Below, piece by piece: positions 36,141 through 45,737 of a stretch of 64,000 bases of DNA (its first letter is position 1; each line of letters begins with the position of its first letter). Source of the stretch: Rikenella microfusus DSM 15922 (GTDB lineage: Bacteria; Bacteroidota; Bacteroidia; Bacteroidales; Rikenellaceae). The notes beneath the pieces were generated by a model. It was given only the letters and a program-made list of their open reading frames with translations. It had not been told where the DNA came from and ran no database searches. The translations under genes and the position numbers were made by a program. Location: NCBI RefSeq assembly GCF_000427365.1, contig NZ_KE386488.1, positions 496,001-560,000 on the forward strand. The letters run 5' to 3'.

Positions 36141-37001
36141 TCATAACAGCAGATTCGATGTGGCCGTACCGATGTTCATCATCCGCACCAGATCGGTCAT
36201 GTTCGCATTGTACGCCATGCCGCGCACGCCGTCGGCGGCGTGTCCCGTCACGAGCGCGATTTCGTCGCGGTAGAGCGCCGGCATCGGGCTCGATATGTCG
36301 AACAGCAGCCGCGCGTAACGATCTTCCGGCAGTTCGCCTGCCGAGGCGGGGAAAAGCACCGGTTCCGAATTGGAACCGGAGATATGGACGTTGAGCAACA
36401 GGACGTTACCGTCCGCCGTGGCGAGCGAACGCAGTTTGGCTGCCGCAGCGGTCAGCTGCCGCGGATCGGCGTCGGTCGCCTCGCCGTCGGTGATGTTGAT
36501 GACGGTAGGCGGATAACACGGCTGTCCTTTGTGCCGGGCGCACCACCCTTTCAGCAGGCCGTAGGCCGTTCGGAAAGCCTCGTGCATCGGCGTGTTCCAT
36601 TCGGATGCGGGTCGTACCCATATCTTTTCCCGCATCACGGTAGCCACCCGCCGTCCGTCGGGCAGCGTGCGCATCCGCTGCACGTCGCGCACCTCGACCG
36701 GATTGTCGGCCAGCATATCGGGATTCAGGAACCAGTCTTCGCCGACGGTAGGCAGCGCCGACCGCACTTCGGAACCGGAGTAACCGAGTACGGCGATGTC
36801 GTAATAGGGCTGGTAGCCTCCATCTCGCCGCGAGCGGGCGACCAGCTCTGCGAGCAGGGCGTTGATGGCCGATGCCACGGCCTGCGCTTTCGCGACGGTC
36901 TGCCCGTTCCACCGGGCCGGCTCGGCCATGGAACCGGACTGATCGACCAGCAGCACGACGGCCGTCGGACAGGATTGCGTGATCCGTGCGAGGTAACTCA
37001 T
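36141..37001 (-). CDS. vWA-domain protein
   Basis: A 286-residue protein made almost entirely of one von Willebrand factor A domain. The metal-ion-dependent adhesion site DxSxS is intact (Asp20, Ser22, Ser24 in VDQSGSM), with a further acidic loop ITDGEATDADP around residue 175. No signal peptide is visible, so it is probably cytosolic, as in TerY-type vWA proteins that work with PP2C phosphatases and kinases. No such partner is adjacent in this window. The nearest same-strand gene is the WG-repeat protein. The partner and process are unknown. Confidence 0.85.
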   Translation of the reverse strand: MSYLARITQSCPTAVVLLVDQSGSMAEPARWNGQTVAKAQAVASAINALLAELVARSRRDGGYQPYYDIAVLGYSGSEVRSALPTVGEDWFLNPDMLADNPVEVRDVQRMRTLPDGRRVATVMREKIWVRPASEWNTPMHEAFRTAYGLLKGWCARHKGQPCYPPTVINITDGEATDADPRQLTAAAAKLRSLATADGNVLLLNVHISGSNSEPVLFPASAGELPEDRYARLLFDISSPMPALYRDEIALVTGHAADGVRGMAYNANMTDLVRMMNIGTATSNLLL

Positions 37002-37938
37002 GGATGAGAAAAATCTTAAGATAGCAAATCCGGATTTAGTCGCTCCGGGCCGGAAAGTACCCCGATGCCCGACAATAACGTTTTCCTTACGTCTTTTTTA
37101 AGTAGGTTTATTACCATGTCCTCCCTTAGTCAGGCCGGAGCCACCCCCGGCGTAGGCCTGCAACTGCGCGGTGCTTGTTGCGGCCCCGCCGGCTCCGGAC
37201 GACAACATATAAATTTAACCGTACCGTTATTTTTCATTCGGGTCGGGTGCCCGGGAGAGGCTCGGGTAGTTACAGCCCGGCCCCCTGTACCGCTCGGCAC
37301 AGGGCCTCCCGTGGGGGAGGCGTCCGGCCCGCCCGCTAACGCGGAAGCTTAGTTTTAACCGTAGGGTTAAAATGCTTTCCCCATTCGGCTTTGCGCCCAC
37401 CCCCCGAAGCCGCAAAGCGGCTTGGGCGCGAAAGCCGGCGATTCTGAAGAATCGCATCAATAAAAACCCTACGTTTGTTTGCCGAAGGCCGCAGCCGGCG
37501 GGGGATAGGGTACTTACAGCCCGGTTCGAGAACCGAGCGGCACCGGACCTCCGCTGCGGGTGGCTCCGGCCTGCACGATCCAAGGTCGCAGGATTTTTAC
37601 CGCACACAAATTCTACAACTTTCATGCGGACTCCCAAATATCAGGCAGAAACACGCCTGTACAAACGTTGCGACCAGACAAATATAGCGCTTGTTCCGGA
37701 CATTCCGCATCCTGTTCGCCTGCCGGCGGCGACTTTCTTTCCGACATGGGGAAGCCCGGTCGAGCGGCGGGCGGAAGAATCCGGTGAAAATCCGGGGGAG
37801 AATCATGGCGGAACCGAAAAATGATTGCATCTTTGCACCGCATTTCGCGTTTCAAAGAGCGATCCGCCTCAGACGGATCGCCCGGCGAAGCGCGAAGCAG
37901 CGAAGCCGCCTAACCCTCAACCTGCCAATCCGACGCAG
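37002..37938. repeat. Repeat cluster upstream of arginine decarboxylase
   Basis: No gene is supported. From left: module B reverse (about 37127-37200), joint near 37215, module A reverse (37225-37360), joint near 37365, module D reverse (37375-37460), joint near 37465, module C (37475-37600), then about 340 bp of mostly unique DNA leading into the gene. This is one of the cleanest module-joint-module series in the window. Confidence 0.8.
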
Positions 37939-39333
37939 ATGAAGAACAAATATATCGACCTCATCGAGCAGACTTTCGAGTTCCCCCAGGATGAATTTTC
38001 CGTGGTGGACAGCAGTCTCCAGTTCCACGACGTACCGCTGATGGACATCATCAAACAGTACGGGACCCCGCTGAAGATCACCTACCTGCCCAAGATCAGT
38101 TCGCAGATCCAGCGGGCCAAGAAGATCTTCAACGTGGCGATGGCCAAGGTCGATTACCGGGGCAGCTACAACTATTGCTACTGCACCAAAAGTTCGCACT
38201 TCAGCTTCGTGCTCGAAGAGGCGCTCAAGAACAAGATCAACCTCGAAACCTCGTCGGCCTACGACATCCACATCATCAACGCGCTGTACGACGGCGGGAT
38301 GCTGGACAAGGACACCTTTATCGTCTGCAACGGGTACAAACGGCCCCAATACGTCGAGAATATCGCCGGACTGATCAACAACGGGTTCATCAACACGATC
38401 CCCGTGATCGACAACAAAGAGGAACACGAACTGCTGGACGCGGCGATCGAAAAACCGTGCTTCGTCGGTATCCGCATCGCGTCGGAAGAGGAGCCGAAAT
38501 TCGACTTCTATACTTCGCGCCTCGGTATCCGTTACCGCGAAATCAAGAATTACTACCTCGAAAAGATCAAGCCCAGCAAGAAGTTCAGGCTTAAAATGCT
38601 GCACTTCTTCATCAACACCGGCATCCGCGACACGGCATACTACTGGAACGAGCTTTCCAAGTGCCTCGCGGTTTACTGCGAACTGAAGAAAGTATGCCCG
38701 GAGCTGGACTCGCTGAACATCGGCGGAGGCTTCCCGATCAAAAATTCGCTGGCCTTCGATTACGACTACGAATACATGGCCGAAGAGATCGTGGCCCAGA
38801 TCAAGAACTACTGCAACGTGAACGGGATCGAGGAACCCAACATATTCACCGAGTTCGGGTCGTTCACCGTGGGCGAAAGCGGCGCGACCCTCTATTCGAT
38901 CATCAATCAGAAGCAGCAGAACGACCGCGAGCTGTGGTATATGATCGACAGCTCGTTCATGACCACGCTGCCCGACACGTGGGGCATCAACCAGCGGTTC
39001 ATGATGCTGCCCATCAACAACTGGGACAAGGAATACCAGCGCGTGTTCCTCGGCGGCCTCACCTGCGACAGCGAAGATTACTACAACGCCGAAGCGCACC
39101 AGAACGCGATCTTTCTGCCGAAGCTCTGCCCGGGCGACACGCAGTACATCGGGTTCTTCCATACCGGGGCCTACCAGGAATCGCTGGGCGGTTACGGCGG
39201 CATCCAGCACTGCCTGATCCCGGCGCCGAAACACATCATCATCGACCGCGACAAGGACGACAACGAGTACTATACGCGGCTTTTCGCCAAGGAACAAAGC
39301 TACCGGGCGATGATGCGCATCCTGGGATACTGA
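37939..39333 (+). CDS. speA: Arginine decarboxylase, Bacteroidales type
   Basis: A 464-residue PLP-dependent decarboxylase of fold III that converts arginine to agmatine, the first step of a polyamine pathway. It is much shorter than E. coli SpeA (about 630-660 residues) and matches the compact Bacteroidales form, beginning MKNKYIDLIEQTFEFPQDEF. The PLP lysine lies in the YCYCTKSSHFSF stretch (about residue 80), and the glycine-rich phosphate-binding loop is LNIGGGFPI. An upstream in-frame start was rejected, because the family N-terminus begins at 37939. A terminator follows at 39395-39435. Substrate assignment rests on recall of the family, not on a diagnostic residue. Confidence 0.85.
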   Translation: MKNKYIDLIEQTFEFPQDEFSVVDSSLQFHDVPLMDIIKQYGTPLKITYLPKISSQIQRAKKIFNVAMAKVDYRGSYNYCYCTKSSHFSFVLEEALKNKINLETSSAYDIHIINALYDGGMLDKDTFIVCNGYKRPQYVENIAGLINNGFINTIPVIDNKEEHELLDAAIEKPCFVGIRIASEEEPKFDFYTSRLGIRYREIKNYYLEKIKPSKKFRLKMLHFFINTGIRDTAYYWNELSKCLAVYCELKKVCPELDSLNIGGGFPIKNSLAFDYDYEYMAEEIVAQIKNYCNVNGIEEPNIFTEFGSFTVGESGATLYSIINQKQQNDRELWYMIDSSFMTTLPDTWGINQRFMMLPINNWDKEYQRVFLGGLTCDSEDYYNAEAHQNAIFLPKLCPGDTQYIGFFHTGAYQESLGGYGGIQHCLIPAPKHIIIDRDKDDNEYYTRLFAKEQSYRAMMRILGY

Positions 39334-39394
39334 CCGGGACGCCGCTCCGCGTCCGGACACGGACGGGACGACGCGGCAACGCCGGATACGATAC

Positions 39395-39435
39395 GAAACC
39401 GTGCGGCATCGGACGCCCGCACGGTTCCGTATTTT
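39395..39435 (+). terminator. Intrinsic terminator of the decarboxylase gene
   Basis: A perfect 10-bp stem, AACCGTGCGG (39395-39404) with CCGCACGGTT (39415-39424), followed after 5 nt by six T residues at 39430-39435. Confidence 0.75.
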
Positions 39436-39698
39436 TTAACGGGATCATCCTTTTCGCGACTATATACTTTACCCGGAATCGGGGAGCGATCTCCCCTAAA
39501 CGGTCTCGCGGTGCCGAGCGGCACCGCGGGACCGGGACTTTTCTCTGCTTAAGGAGGCGGGCGCGGGCCGGGATATATTGAAAATCAAGCGGGCATATAA
39601 TAAGGGTAAATACGCCTTTTTTAATAAAGGAAACTGTCCGTTTGCACCCGATCGGGAAATTTTGCTTATCTTTAGAGAGACCTAAACTCCTGACCGCC
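39436..39698. repeat. Module F copy
   Basis: Positions about 39470-39610 carry module F: a hairpin-forming CGGTGCCGAGCGGCACCG core, GGGACTTTTCTCTGC and an AT-rich end with ATATTGAAAATCAAG. It recurs at 42000-42100 (reverse) and 49978-50240. TATCTTTA at about 39668 may be the -7 box of the next gene. Confidence 0.65.
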
Positions 39699-40526
39699 AT
39701 GAAACTCCTTCCGATCATCGCAGGATTCGCGCTGGCCCTGTACCTGCCGGCTGCGGCGCAGTCTGCGGAAACTCCCCGCGAAGCCGACCGGGGCAACGTG
39801 CAGCTGAAGCTCGGCAACGGTTCCGTCGTTTCGGGAAATGTCGTCTATGTCAGTCCCGACGGCCGGATCGTCGAACTCCGGACCGCGTCGGGCAGCCAGC
39901 CCGTCTGGTTCGGCGACATCGAATCCGTCAGGCGGGGCAAAGAAGACGCCCGCTGGCGGAAACGACCCGACCCGTGGCGTTTCCGGGAACGTTACGACCC
40001 GGCCTGGAAAGACCCGCTTCGCTGGGAATTCGGCTTTTACGGCGACTACGGCTTCGGAGTGGGCAGGAACGGGCTGGACCGTTACGAAGTCGGACTCAAC
40101 CTGCGTTACGGACTGAACCAGTACCTGTTCGTGGGCGCAGGCGTGGGTATCAACAGCATCATGGAGGTGAACCGGATCGCGAATTCGATATTCGCCAGCG
40201 AAGTCAATACGACGGGGTGCGCAGTGTTCGCCAACCTGAGAGGCTATTTCCGCAACCGCGGCATACGCCCGTTCGCCGACCTGCGGATCGGTTACAACCT
40301 GCCGACGAGCACCTACGGCGACAACCAGTCGCGCCGCTTTTCCGACGAAGGGGTATTGCTGCGCCTGTCGGCGGGCATTACGGCGATCGACCGCAGCGAC
40401 ATCGCCTACAGTTTCGCGGTGGGCTACCACATGCATTCGGTGGAGCTGACGGAGCTGAACAAAGACTCCTTCCGGCGCATGTCGGGATCGGTGGCCCTCC
40501 AGTTCGCCGTCACGTTCCGCTGGTAA
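39699..40526 (+). CDS. Outer-membrane barrel protein with N-terminal SH3-like region
   Basis: A 275-residue protein with a signal peptide (MKLLPIIAGFALALYLPAAAQS, cleavage near residue 21). A short beta-rich region follows (about 30-75; VQLKLGNGSVVSGNVVYVSPDGRIVEL), resembling a small SH3-like fold. A barrel region (about 105-275) ends ALQFAVTFRW with a terminal Trp, as expected for an outer-membrane protein. The start ATG at 39699 was chosen for the signal peptide. It is a single gene with no close partner, and I do not recognise a named family. Confidence 0.75.
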   Translation: MKLLPIIAGFALALYLPAAAQSAETPREADRGNVQLKLGNGSVVSGNVVYVSPDGRIVELRTASGSQPVWFGDIESVRRGKEDARWRKRPDPWRFRERYDPAWKDPLRWEFGFYGDYGFGVGRNGLDRYEVGLNLRYGLNQYLFVGAGVGINSIMEVNRIANSIFASEVNTTGCAVFANLRGYFRNRGIRPFADLRIGYNLPTSTYGDNQSRRFSDEGVLLRLSAGITAIDRSDIAYSFAVGYHMHSVELTELNKDSFRRMSGSVALQFAVTFRW

Positions 40527-40682
40527 GGGTATGCTTCCGGCCCCATATACGGCTCTTTAGTCCATCTTATTCCCCTGCCTGACTTTTAGCAGCCCGCTCC
40601 GGTTCGCGGAGCCTGCGCCGTCCGAATTCTCCGCTGGCCGAAACCCGGTGCCGCTCGACGCACGACATTCCCGGCGCGGGGG

Positions 40683-41951
40683 TCAGGCGCCGACGATCAC
40701 CGTGGTAAACGAGGCCGGGTCGAGCCAGCGGGCCGCCAGCTCCCGGACGCGCTCCGGCGTGATCGTGCGCACCTCATCGAAAAAGGCCGCCGTCGCTTCG
40801 TTCGTCATGCCGCACTGGACATTCTCGATGGTCACGTCCGCGATGCCGAACGGCCCGTCCAGAATACGCATCATCTCGCCGGCGATGATGTTCCGCACCA
40901 TATCCAGCTCGGCCGCCGGTACCGTTTCGGTGCGCAGGCGTTCCACCTCTTTGAGAATCTCCGCCACGGCATCGTCGGTCGCCGCCGCCGTCACATCCGA
41001 GGCCACGGCGAAATAGCCCGTGTGCTGCATGTTCAGCATCGCCGCATATATGCCGTAGGTATATCCTTTGTCTTCGCGCAGGTTTTTCACCAGCCGCGAG
41101 CCGAAATAGCCGCCCAGCACCGTCGCCGCCACCTGCATGCCGTTGAAGTCCGGATGACCTTTCGGGAAAAGCACCTTGCCGATACGGATCGACGATTGCA
41201 GGGCGCCGGCGCGTTTTTCGCGGACGAGGGACGTCGGACTCACCGGCGGGATGCCGGGGTCGGCCGGAGCCGTTTCGCTGCCGAAACAGGAGAGGAAGGC
41301 GGCCAGCGTGTCGGCGGTCTGCGGCCCGATCTGCCCGGAGGCCACCGCGAAGAGATTTCCGCCCGTATAATAGGTGTCATAGAATGTCCGGATCGCCGCC
41401 GCCGTCAGGCGGTCGTATTCCGCCGCGGGCGATACGCGCCCGTAAGGGTGGTCTTTGCCGAAAAGCGCTTCGGAAAAGCGTTCGCGGGCCTGGTACGACG
41501 GTTTTTCGCGCTCGATGGTCAGCTGTTGTTTCCGTTTGGAAACGTATATCTCCAGTTCCCGCTGCGGGAAGAGCGGCTTGAACAGGATTTCGCCCAGTAT
41601 CTCCAGCGTCCTGTCCAGAAAACGGCTCAGGCAGCTCACGGTCACGACGGAATAGTCGCGGTCGATCGAGGTGTCGTAATAGATGCCGTAAAAGTCGAAC
41701 ATTTCGGCGATCCGGGCGGCCGTGTAACGTGCCGTCCCTTCGCTCATCAAGTTCAGGGCCGTCGAAGCGGCGAACGCCGCGGGCTGGTAACGCGTCCCGG
41801 CTCCGAAAACGAGGCTCAGGCGCACCAGGGGCTGCGTTCCTGCGTCGATGGTCCAGAGGCGGATGCCGCCGGGCAGCGTAACCTGCCCGGCGGACGGGAT
41901 GTCGAGCCGGTCGGGCAGCCGGAACGGGGGTTGTACGGTACGGTCTAACAT
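40683..41951 (-). CDS. M16-family peptidase-like protein, zinc motif lost
   Basis: A 422-residue protein of the M16 (pitrilysin/processing peptidase) fold. The usual HxxEH zinc motif is missing: the corresponding stretch reads FAASTALNLMSEGTARY. It is therefore the non-catalytic partner, comparable to the alpha subunit of mitochondrial processing peptidase. It probably pairs with the active M16 enzyme at 42774-44030, which lies upstream on the same strand; such pairs are usually adjacent. Here 822 bp of repeats separates them. No signal peptide is evident, so it is probably cytosolic. Confidence 0.87.
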   Translation of the reverse strand: MLDRTVQPPFRLPDRLDIPSAGQVTLPGGIRLWTIDAGTQPLVRLSLVFGAGTRYQPAAFAASTALNLMSEGTARYTAARIAEMFDFYGIYYDTSIDRDYSVVTVSCLSRFLDRTLEILGEILFKPLFPQRELEIYVSKRKQQLTIEREKPSYQARERFSEALFGKDHPYGRVSPAAEYDRLTAAAIRTFYDTYYTGGNLFAVASGQIGPQTADTLAAFLSCFGSETAPADPGIPPVSPTSLVREKRAGALQSSIRIGKVLFPKGHPDFNGMQVAATVLGGYFGSRLVKNLREDKGYTYGIYAAMLNMQHTGYFAVASDVTAAATDDAVAEILKEVERLRTETVPAAELDMVRNIIAGEMMRILDGPFGIADVTIENVQCGMTNEATAAFFDEVRTITPERVRELAARWLDPASFTTVIVGA

Positions 41952-42773
41952 GGTTTGCGATATATTCTATTGTAGTTTCAACTTGTGCGGGCCGAAAATC
42001 GGGTAAATATATACGACTTTACCCTGTATGATATGCCCACCTGATTTTCAGTATATTTCGGTCCGCGCTCGCCTCCTTAAGCAGAGAAAAGCCCCGGTCC
42101 CCGGTGCCGAGCGGTACCGCAGGGCCGTTTAGGGAGGTCATTACCCGATTTTGGGTAATGTCGTATCTGCTTACCGAAAATCGTTGTCACGCAAGACGGA
42201 TTGCACATTACTGAAAATCAGGGCCGGAGCCTGCGGGGCGCATACGAGCCGGGGGAATATCAACTGCGCTGTTGTTTGTTTTTCGCATCGCCGTTCGGCT
42301 ATGTAAGCAAACTTACATAGCTCTCGCCGGCAGCGTCGGTTGCAATCTTTCGCCCGGAGTGGCTCCGGCCTGACGTGGCTCGCTCCGTTCGCCGCCTATC
42401 CTTATCTGTCTTTGCGACTTTTGCTGAAAATGACCAATCTCCTTATTATTCGGCCATGCACGCGGGAGTTTGAAGATACTGCGCTTATGCCGCGCCGGGC
42501 CGATGATGCTGCGTATCGCTAATCATCCTTAAAAGCTAACGACGGCTTGCCGAAATTCCCAATGAACGAATCCAATGGCCGCGCGCCGGGCGAAATCTGT
42601 CTTTTTCAGCTGACGCTAAAAAAGTCGTCTTTCGCTTTTCAGGCGTGGCGCGCGGCAGTACGGGACTGCCCTTACGCCGGGCGGGCGGTGCGTGCCGCAA
42701 TCCCTAATAACGGTAACTACCTCAATGTCCCCGCGCCGGGCTTGCGATGCTGCGTATCGCCTGACCGTACAAC
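41952..42773. repeat. Repeat cluster between the two M16 genes
   Basis: No gene is supported. Contains module F in reverse (about 41990-42100), the palindrome ATTACCCGATTTTGGGTAAT (about 42141-42160), a module B variant (42228-42373) holding the perfect hairpin CTATGTAAG-CAAA-CTTACATAG (about 42299-42321), and a direct repeat containing GATGCTGCGTATCGC at about 42500-42520 and 42745-42762. Confidence 0.7.
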
Positions 42774-44030
42774 TTATTTTGCAGCGGATGCCTCCGCATC
42801 GGCAAGGTAAAGCAGCGTCGAACTGTTCTCCGGACGGAAAATGCGCTGCGAAACGGACTGTATCTCTTCCGGAGTCACCGAATTGTGCTCCGCGACCTCG
42901 GCGTTGATCATCGCCGCGTCGCCCAGCATTTCGAAGTAGGCCAGGTTCATCGCCTTGTTCAGCACGTTGATCTCGCCGAAAACGTTGTTCGCCTCGAACT
43001 TGTTCTTGACTTTCTCCAGCTCGTAATCGCCCACCGGTTCGGTTTTCAGCAGTTCCAGCTCCCGCCACAGGGCCGCCTCGGCCTCTTCCGGAGATACGCC
43101 TTCCATAACGTGGCCCGTCACTAAGAACAGCCCCGGATCGACGTCGCCCGATATGTAGGCGTTCACGTTGGAAAACAGCGTCCGTTCCTTGACCAGCCGC
43201 TGATAGAGGCGGCTCGAAGTGCCGTTGCTGAGGATGTCCGACACGACGTCGCACACCGTGGCTTCGCGGCTGAGCCGGGGCCCCATGTGGAAAGCGATGT
43301 AAACGACCGAGGCCGGTACCGGCCTGCGTACCTCCAGCCGCCGGGCCGCGGTCTGTTCCGGTTCCTGCGGGATGTCGTCCCGGACGGGTTCGCCTGCCGG
43401 AATCGGTCCGAACCATTTTTCGGCCAACTCGAAAACGCGGGCGGCGGGTATGTCGCCCGCGACGGAAAGAATGGCGTTGCCGGGTTTGTAATAGCGGTCG
43501 AAGAAAGCGCGTACCTGATCCATGGTGGCGCTGCGGATGTGTTCGATGTCGCGTCCGATGGTGGCCCACCGGTAGGGATGCCGCTCGTAGGCCAGCGGCC
43601 GAAGCAGTAGCCAGATGTCGCCGTAGGGCTGGTTCAGGTAACGCTGGGCGAACTCCTCGACGACCACTTTGCGTTGCACTTCAAGGCTCTTTTCGTTGAA
43701 AGCGAGCGACAGCATCCGGTCGGATTCGAGCCACAGGGCGGTCTCGATATTCTCTTTGGGCAGGGCCAGGTAATAATTCGTATAGTCGTTGTTGGTGAAG
43801 GCGTTGTTCTCGCCGCCGGCCAGCTGCACAGGTTCGTCGTAGCTGGGAATATGCGCCGACCCGCCGAACATGAGGTGTTCGAACAGATGGGCGAACCCCG
43901 TTCGGTCGTAGTCTTCGTTCCGGGCGCCGACTTTGTAGAGCACATTGACGGCGGCCATCGGGGTCGAGGGATCTTCGTGCGCGATGACGGTCAGCCCGTT
44001 GGCGAGCGTTTTTTTCTGGAATGCGATCAT
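42774..44030 (-). CDS. M16-family zinc peptidase
   Basis: A 418-residue metalloprotease of the M16B group with the intact inverse zinc motif HLFEH (FAHLFEHLMFGG, about residue 44) and the downstream acidic ligand region around residues 115-125. It degrades peptides or processes precursors in a clamshell chamber, probably as a heterodimer with the degenerate M16 protein at 40683-41951. The ATG at 44028-44030 (MIAFQKKTLANGLTVI) gives the standard family start. Upstream in-frame codons are excluded, because the -7 promoter element lies at 44039-44046. No signal peptide is seen. Confidence 0.92.
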   Translation of the reverse strand: MIAFQKKTLANGLTVIAHEDPSTPMAAVNVLYKVGARNEDYDRTGFAHLFEHLMFGGSAHIPSYDEPVQLAGGENNAFTNNDYTNYYLALPKENIETALWLESDRMLSLAFNEKSLEVQRKVVVEEFAQRYLNQPYGDIWLLLRPLAYERHPYRWATIGRDIEHIRSATMDQVRAFFDRYYKPGNAILSVAGDIPAARVFELAEKWFGPIPAGEPVRDDIPQEPEQTAARRLEVRRPVPASVVYIAFHMGPRLSREATVCDVVSDILSNGTSSRLYQRLVKERTLFSNVNAYISGDVDPGLFLVTGHVMEGVSPEEAEAALWRELELLKTEPVGDYELEKVKNKFEANNVFGEINVLNKAMNLAYFEMLGDAAMINAEVAEHNSVTPEEIQSVSQRIFRPENSSTLLYLADAEASAAK

Positions 44031-44038
44031 AGCGACCC

Positions 44039-44046
44039 CAAAGATA
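44039..44046 (-). promoter_or_regulatory. -7 promoter element of the M16 gene
   Basis: The complement reads TATCTTTG and ends 8 bp before the ATG at 44030, indicating a transcript with almost no leader. Confidence 0.5.
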
Positions 44047-44140
44047 CGCATTCTTGGCGGGAAGTGCGGCGCAGAGGCGGAAAACGAAAACCGGCAGGGC
44101 CGCGGAAGCCCGATTGCCGCCGGCAAAGATGGGACGGTCT

Positions 44141-44599
44141 CTACCCGGTCGTCCGCGTCAGGTAAATCATATCCCGGCACCGGCTGCCGTCTTCGTCGAT
44201 CACCGGTTCCGGATAGTTGTCCGTAAAAAAGTTCCGGACGGTGTGCGAATAGCGGAATCCGCACCGCTCGTAAAAGGGAACGCCGCCGTCGCTGGTACCC
44301 ACGGTCAGTACGGGGAATTTCCCGGCATAACGGGCGCAGAGGTCGTCCAGTATTCGCCGTCCCCACCCCTGCCGTTGGAAAGCGGGCGCGACGGCGAGGT
44401 TTTTGATCTCGCCGCGGCGATCGACCACGGCTTCGCCGACCGTTTCGCCGCAGCCTGTGCGCCAGACGAACATGTCGCTGCCGTCTATGTAGCGGGCGAC
44501 CATCGCGTCCGACGGATCGGCCAGCAGGAGCAGGTCGCGGAACGCCCGTTTGCCGGCCGCCGCGACGATCCGTTCGACAGTATGTTCCTTATGGTTCAT
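44141..44599 (-). CDS. GNAT-family N-acetyltransferase
   Basis: A 152-residue acetyltransferase of the GNAT superfamily, using acetyl-CoA. The CoA pyrophosphate-binding motif is in VAPAFQRQGWGRRILDDL (about 75-92), preceded by the IKNLAV strand, and a C-terminal VPFYERCGFRYS motif is typical. The substrate is unknown; relatives acetylate small amines, amino acids or proteins. It starts 3 bp after the end of the nucleoid-associated protein gene, so the two are co-transcribed. Confidence 0.85.
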   Translation of the reverse strand: MNHKEHTVERIVAAAGKRAFRDLLLLADPSDAMVARYIDGSDMFVWRTGCGETVGEAVVDRRGEIKNLAVAPAFQRQGWGRRILDDLCARYAGKFPVLTVGTSDGGVPFYERCGFRYSHTVRNFFTDNYPEPVIDEDGSRCRDMIYLTRTTG

Positions 44600-44602
44600 C
44601 GG

Positions 44603-45676
44603 TTACGTTTCGTTTTCGAAGAAAAGCTGGTAATAGTGCATGCCGGTCGCGTCGTCGAACTCTTTGCGGATCAACTGCCGGTCGCCGTGGACGTAGATGT
44701 GGAAATTCCGGTCGAGCTTGATGACGCTTTTGATGCCTCTGGCCTGCCGCTTGACGGCCGGGGCCGAAATTTCGAAGCGGTCGGCGATCTCCATTTCATG
44801 CTGTTTCTCGTAATCTTCCTTGTAGCTTTTGAAGCTGTCGATCACTTCGGGCTGGCCGATCACTTCGGCGGCGAATTCGCCCAGGTCGAACGACTCTTTT
44901 TCTTTGAAGAACGCGACCGATTTGTTGAGCAGGTCGGCCTGGTCGGCTTTCGACACTTCGTACTGCTGCGGCAGCTGTCGGGTGACGAAACTTTTGCACA
45001 GGGCCAGCGTAGCGGCGGTCTGGTAGTAGTCGTCCTGCCGCTGGCGGACGCGCAGGAATTCGTCCATCCAGTAGCGTGCTTCGGTGCGGTTGGTGTTGTC
45101 CACGACGGCCACGAGGCAGCCGTTCTCGCGCTCGGTGTTGAAGACGAGGCAGCCTTTGTCGAGCCGGTTGATGTCGATTCCCTGCTGGCTTTCGATTTCG
45201 AAGCCGCCGCCCTGGGGCCATACGCGCAGAAAGGTCTCTTTGTTTTCGGATTTGAACAGCCCTACGGCATCGACGGTCTCGCCGTCCGCGATGCAGCCGC
45301 GCAGCAGGGCGACGTAGAATTCGCCGCCTTTGATTTTCGGATGGGTGCTTTGCTCGTAGAGGTGCCGGGCCAGCGCGACGGACTGTTCGTAGAATATCTC
45401 GCCGCAACGGTCGGGCGGCGCGTCGAATATCTTGGATACGAAGGAGTAAACTTCGTTCAGGGCGATGTCGCTGTCGTGGTGCAGGCGGTAGTATTCGGAT
45501 GCGGCGACGGTGCCTTCTTTCGAAAAGGGGTTGGTGAAGTAGGCGGCCAGCAGTTCCCGCACGCGCTCGCTGATGTCGAGCAGGCTGTCGGAAATATGTA
45601 TGCCGTCGTCGTTGGTCTTGTTACCTACCTGGTGCAGGGCGATCAGCTCCAGTTCCGCTTCGTCGCAATAAATCAT
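44603..45676 (-). CDS. Nucleoid-associated protein (NdpA/YejK type)
   Basis: A 357-residue protein of the 37-kDa nucleoid-associated family (PF04245), found bound to the bacterial nucleoid; its exact activity is not settled. The N-terminal half (about 20-170) and a C-terminal region rich in charged residues fit the family. No HTH is obvious. It is the first gene of a two-gene unit with the GNAT gene, separated by 3 bp. On the minus strand, a candidate structured RNA with a terminator (45738-45886) lies between its start codon and the promoter region, which could act as a leader or as a separate small RNA. Confidence 0.82.
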   Translation of the reverse strand: MIYCDEAELELIALHQVGNKTNDDGIHISDSLLDISERVRELLAAYFTNPFSKEGTVAASEYYRLHHDSDIALNEVYSFVSKIFDAPPDRCGEIFYEQSVALARHLYEQSTHPKIKGGEFYVALLRGCIADGETVDAVGLFKSENKETFLRVWPQGGGFEIESQQGIDINRLDKGCLVFNTERENGCLVAVVDNTNRTEARYWMDEFLRVRQRQDDYYQTAATLALCKSFVTRQLPQQYEVSKADQADLLNKSVAFFKEKESFDLGEFAAEVIGQPEVIDSFKSYKEDYEKQHEMEIADRFEISAPAVKRQARGIKSVIKLDRNFHIYVHGDRQLIRKEFDDATGMHYYQLFFENET

Positions 45677-45737
45677 AACCCTCTGATTTTAACATCATTC
45701 TTTTATTCGTAGTATTTCGGTTTGAGGCAACCGGACA

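Noticed and set aside
34952-37001. A defence module built of the vWA and WG-repeat proteins
   Set aside because: No PP2C, kinase, nuclease or ATPase partner is adjacent, the two genes are separated by repeats, and both families have many other roles.
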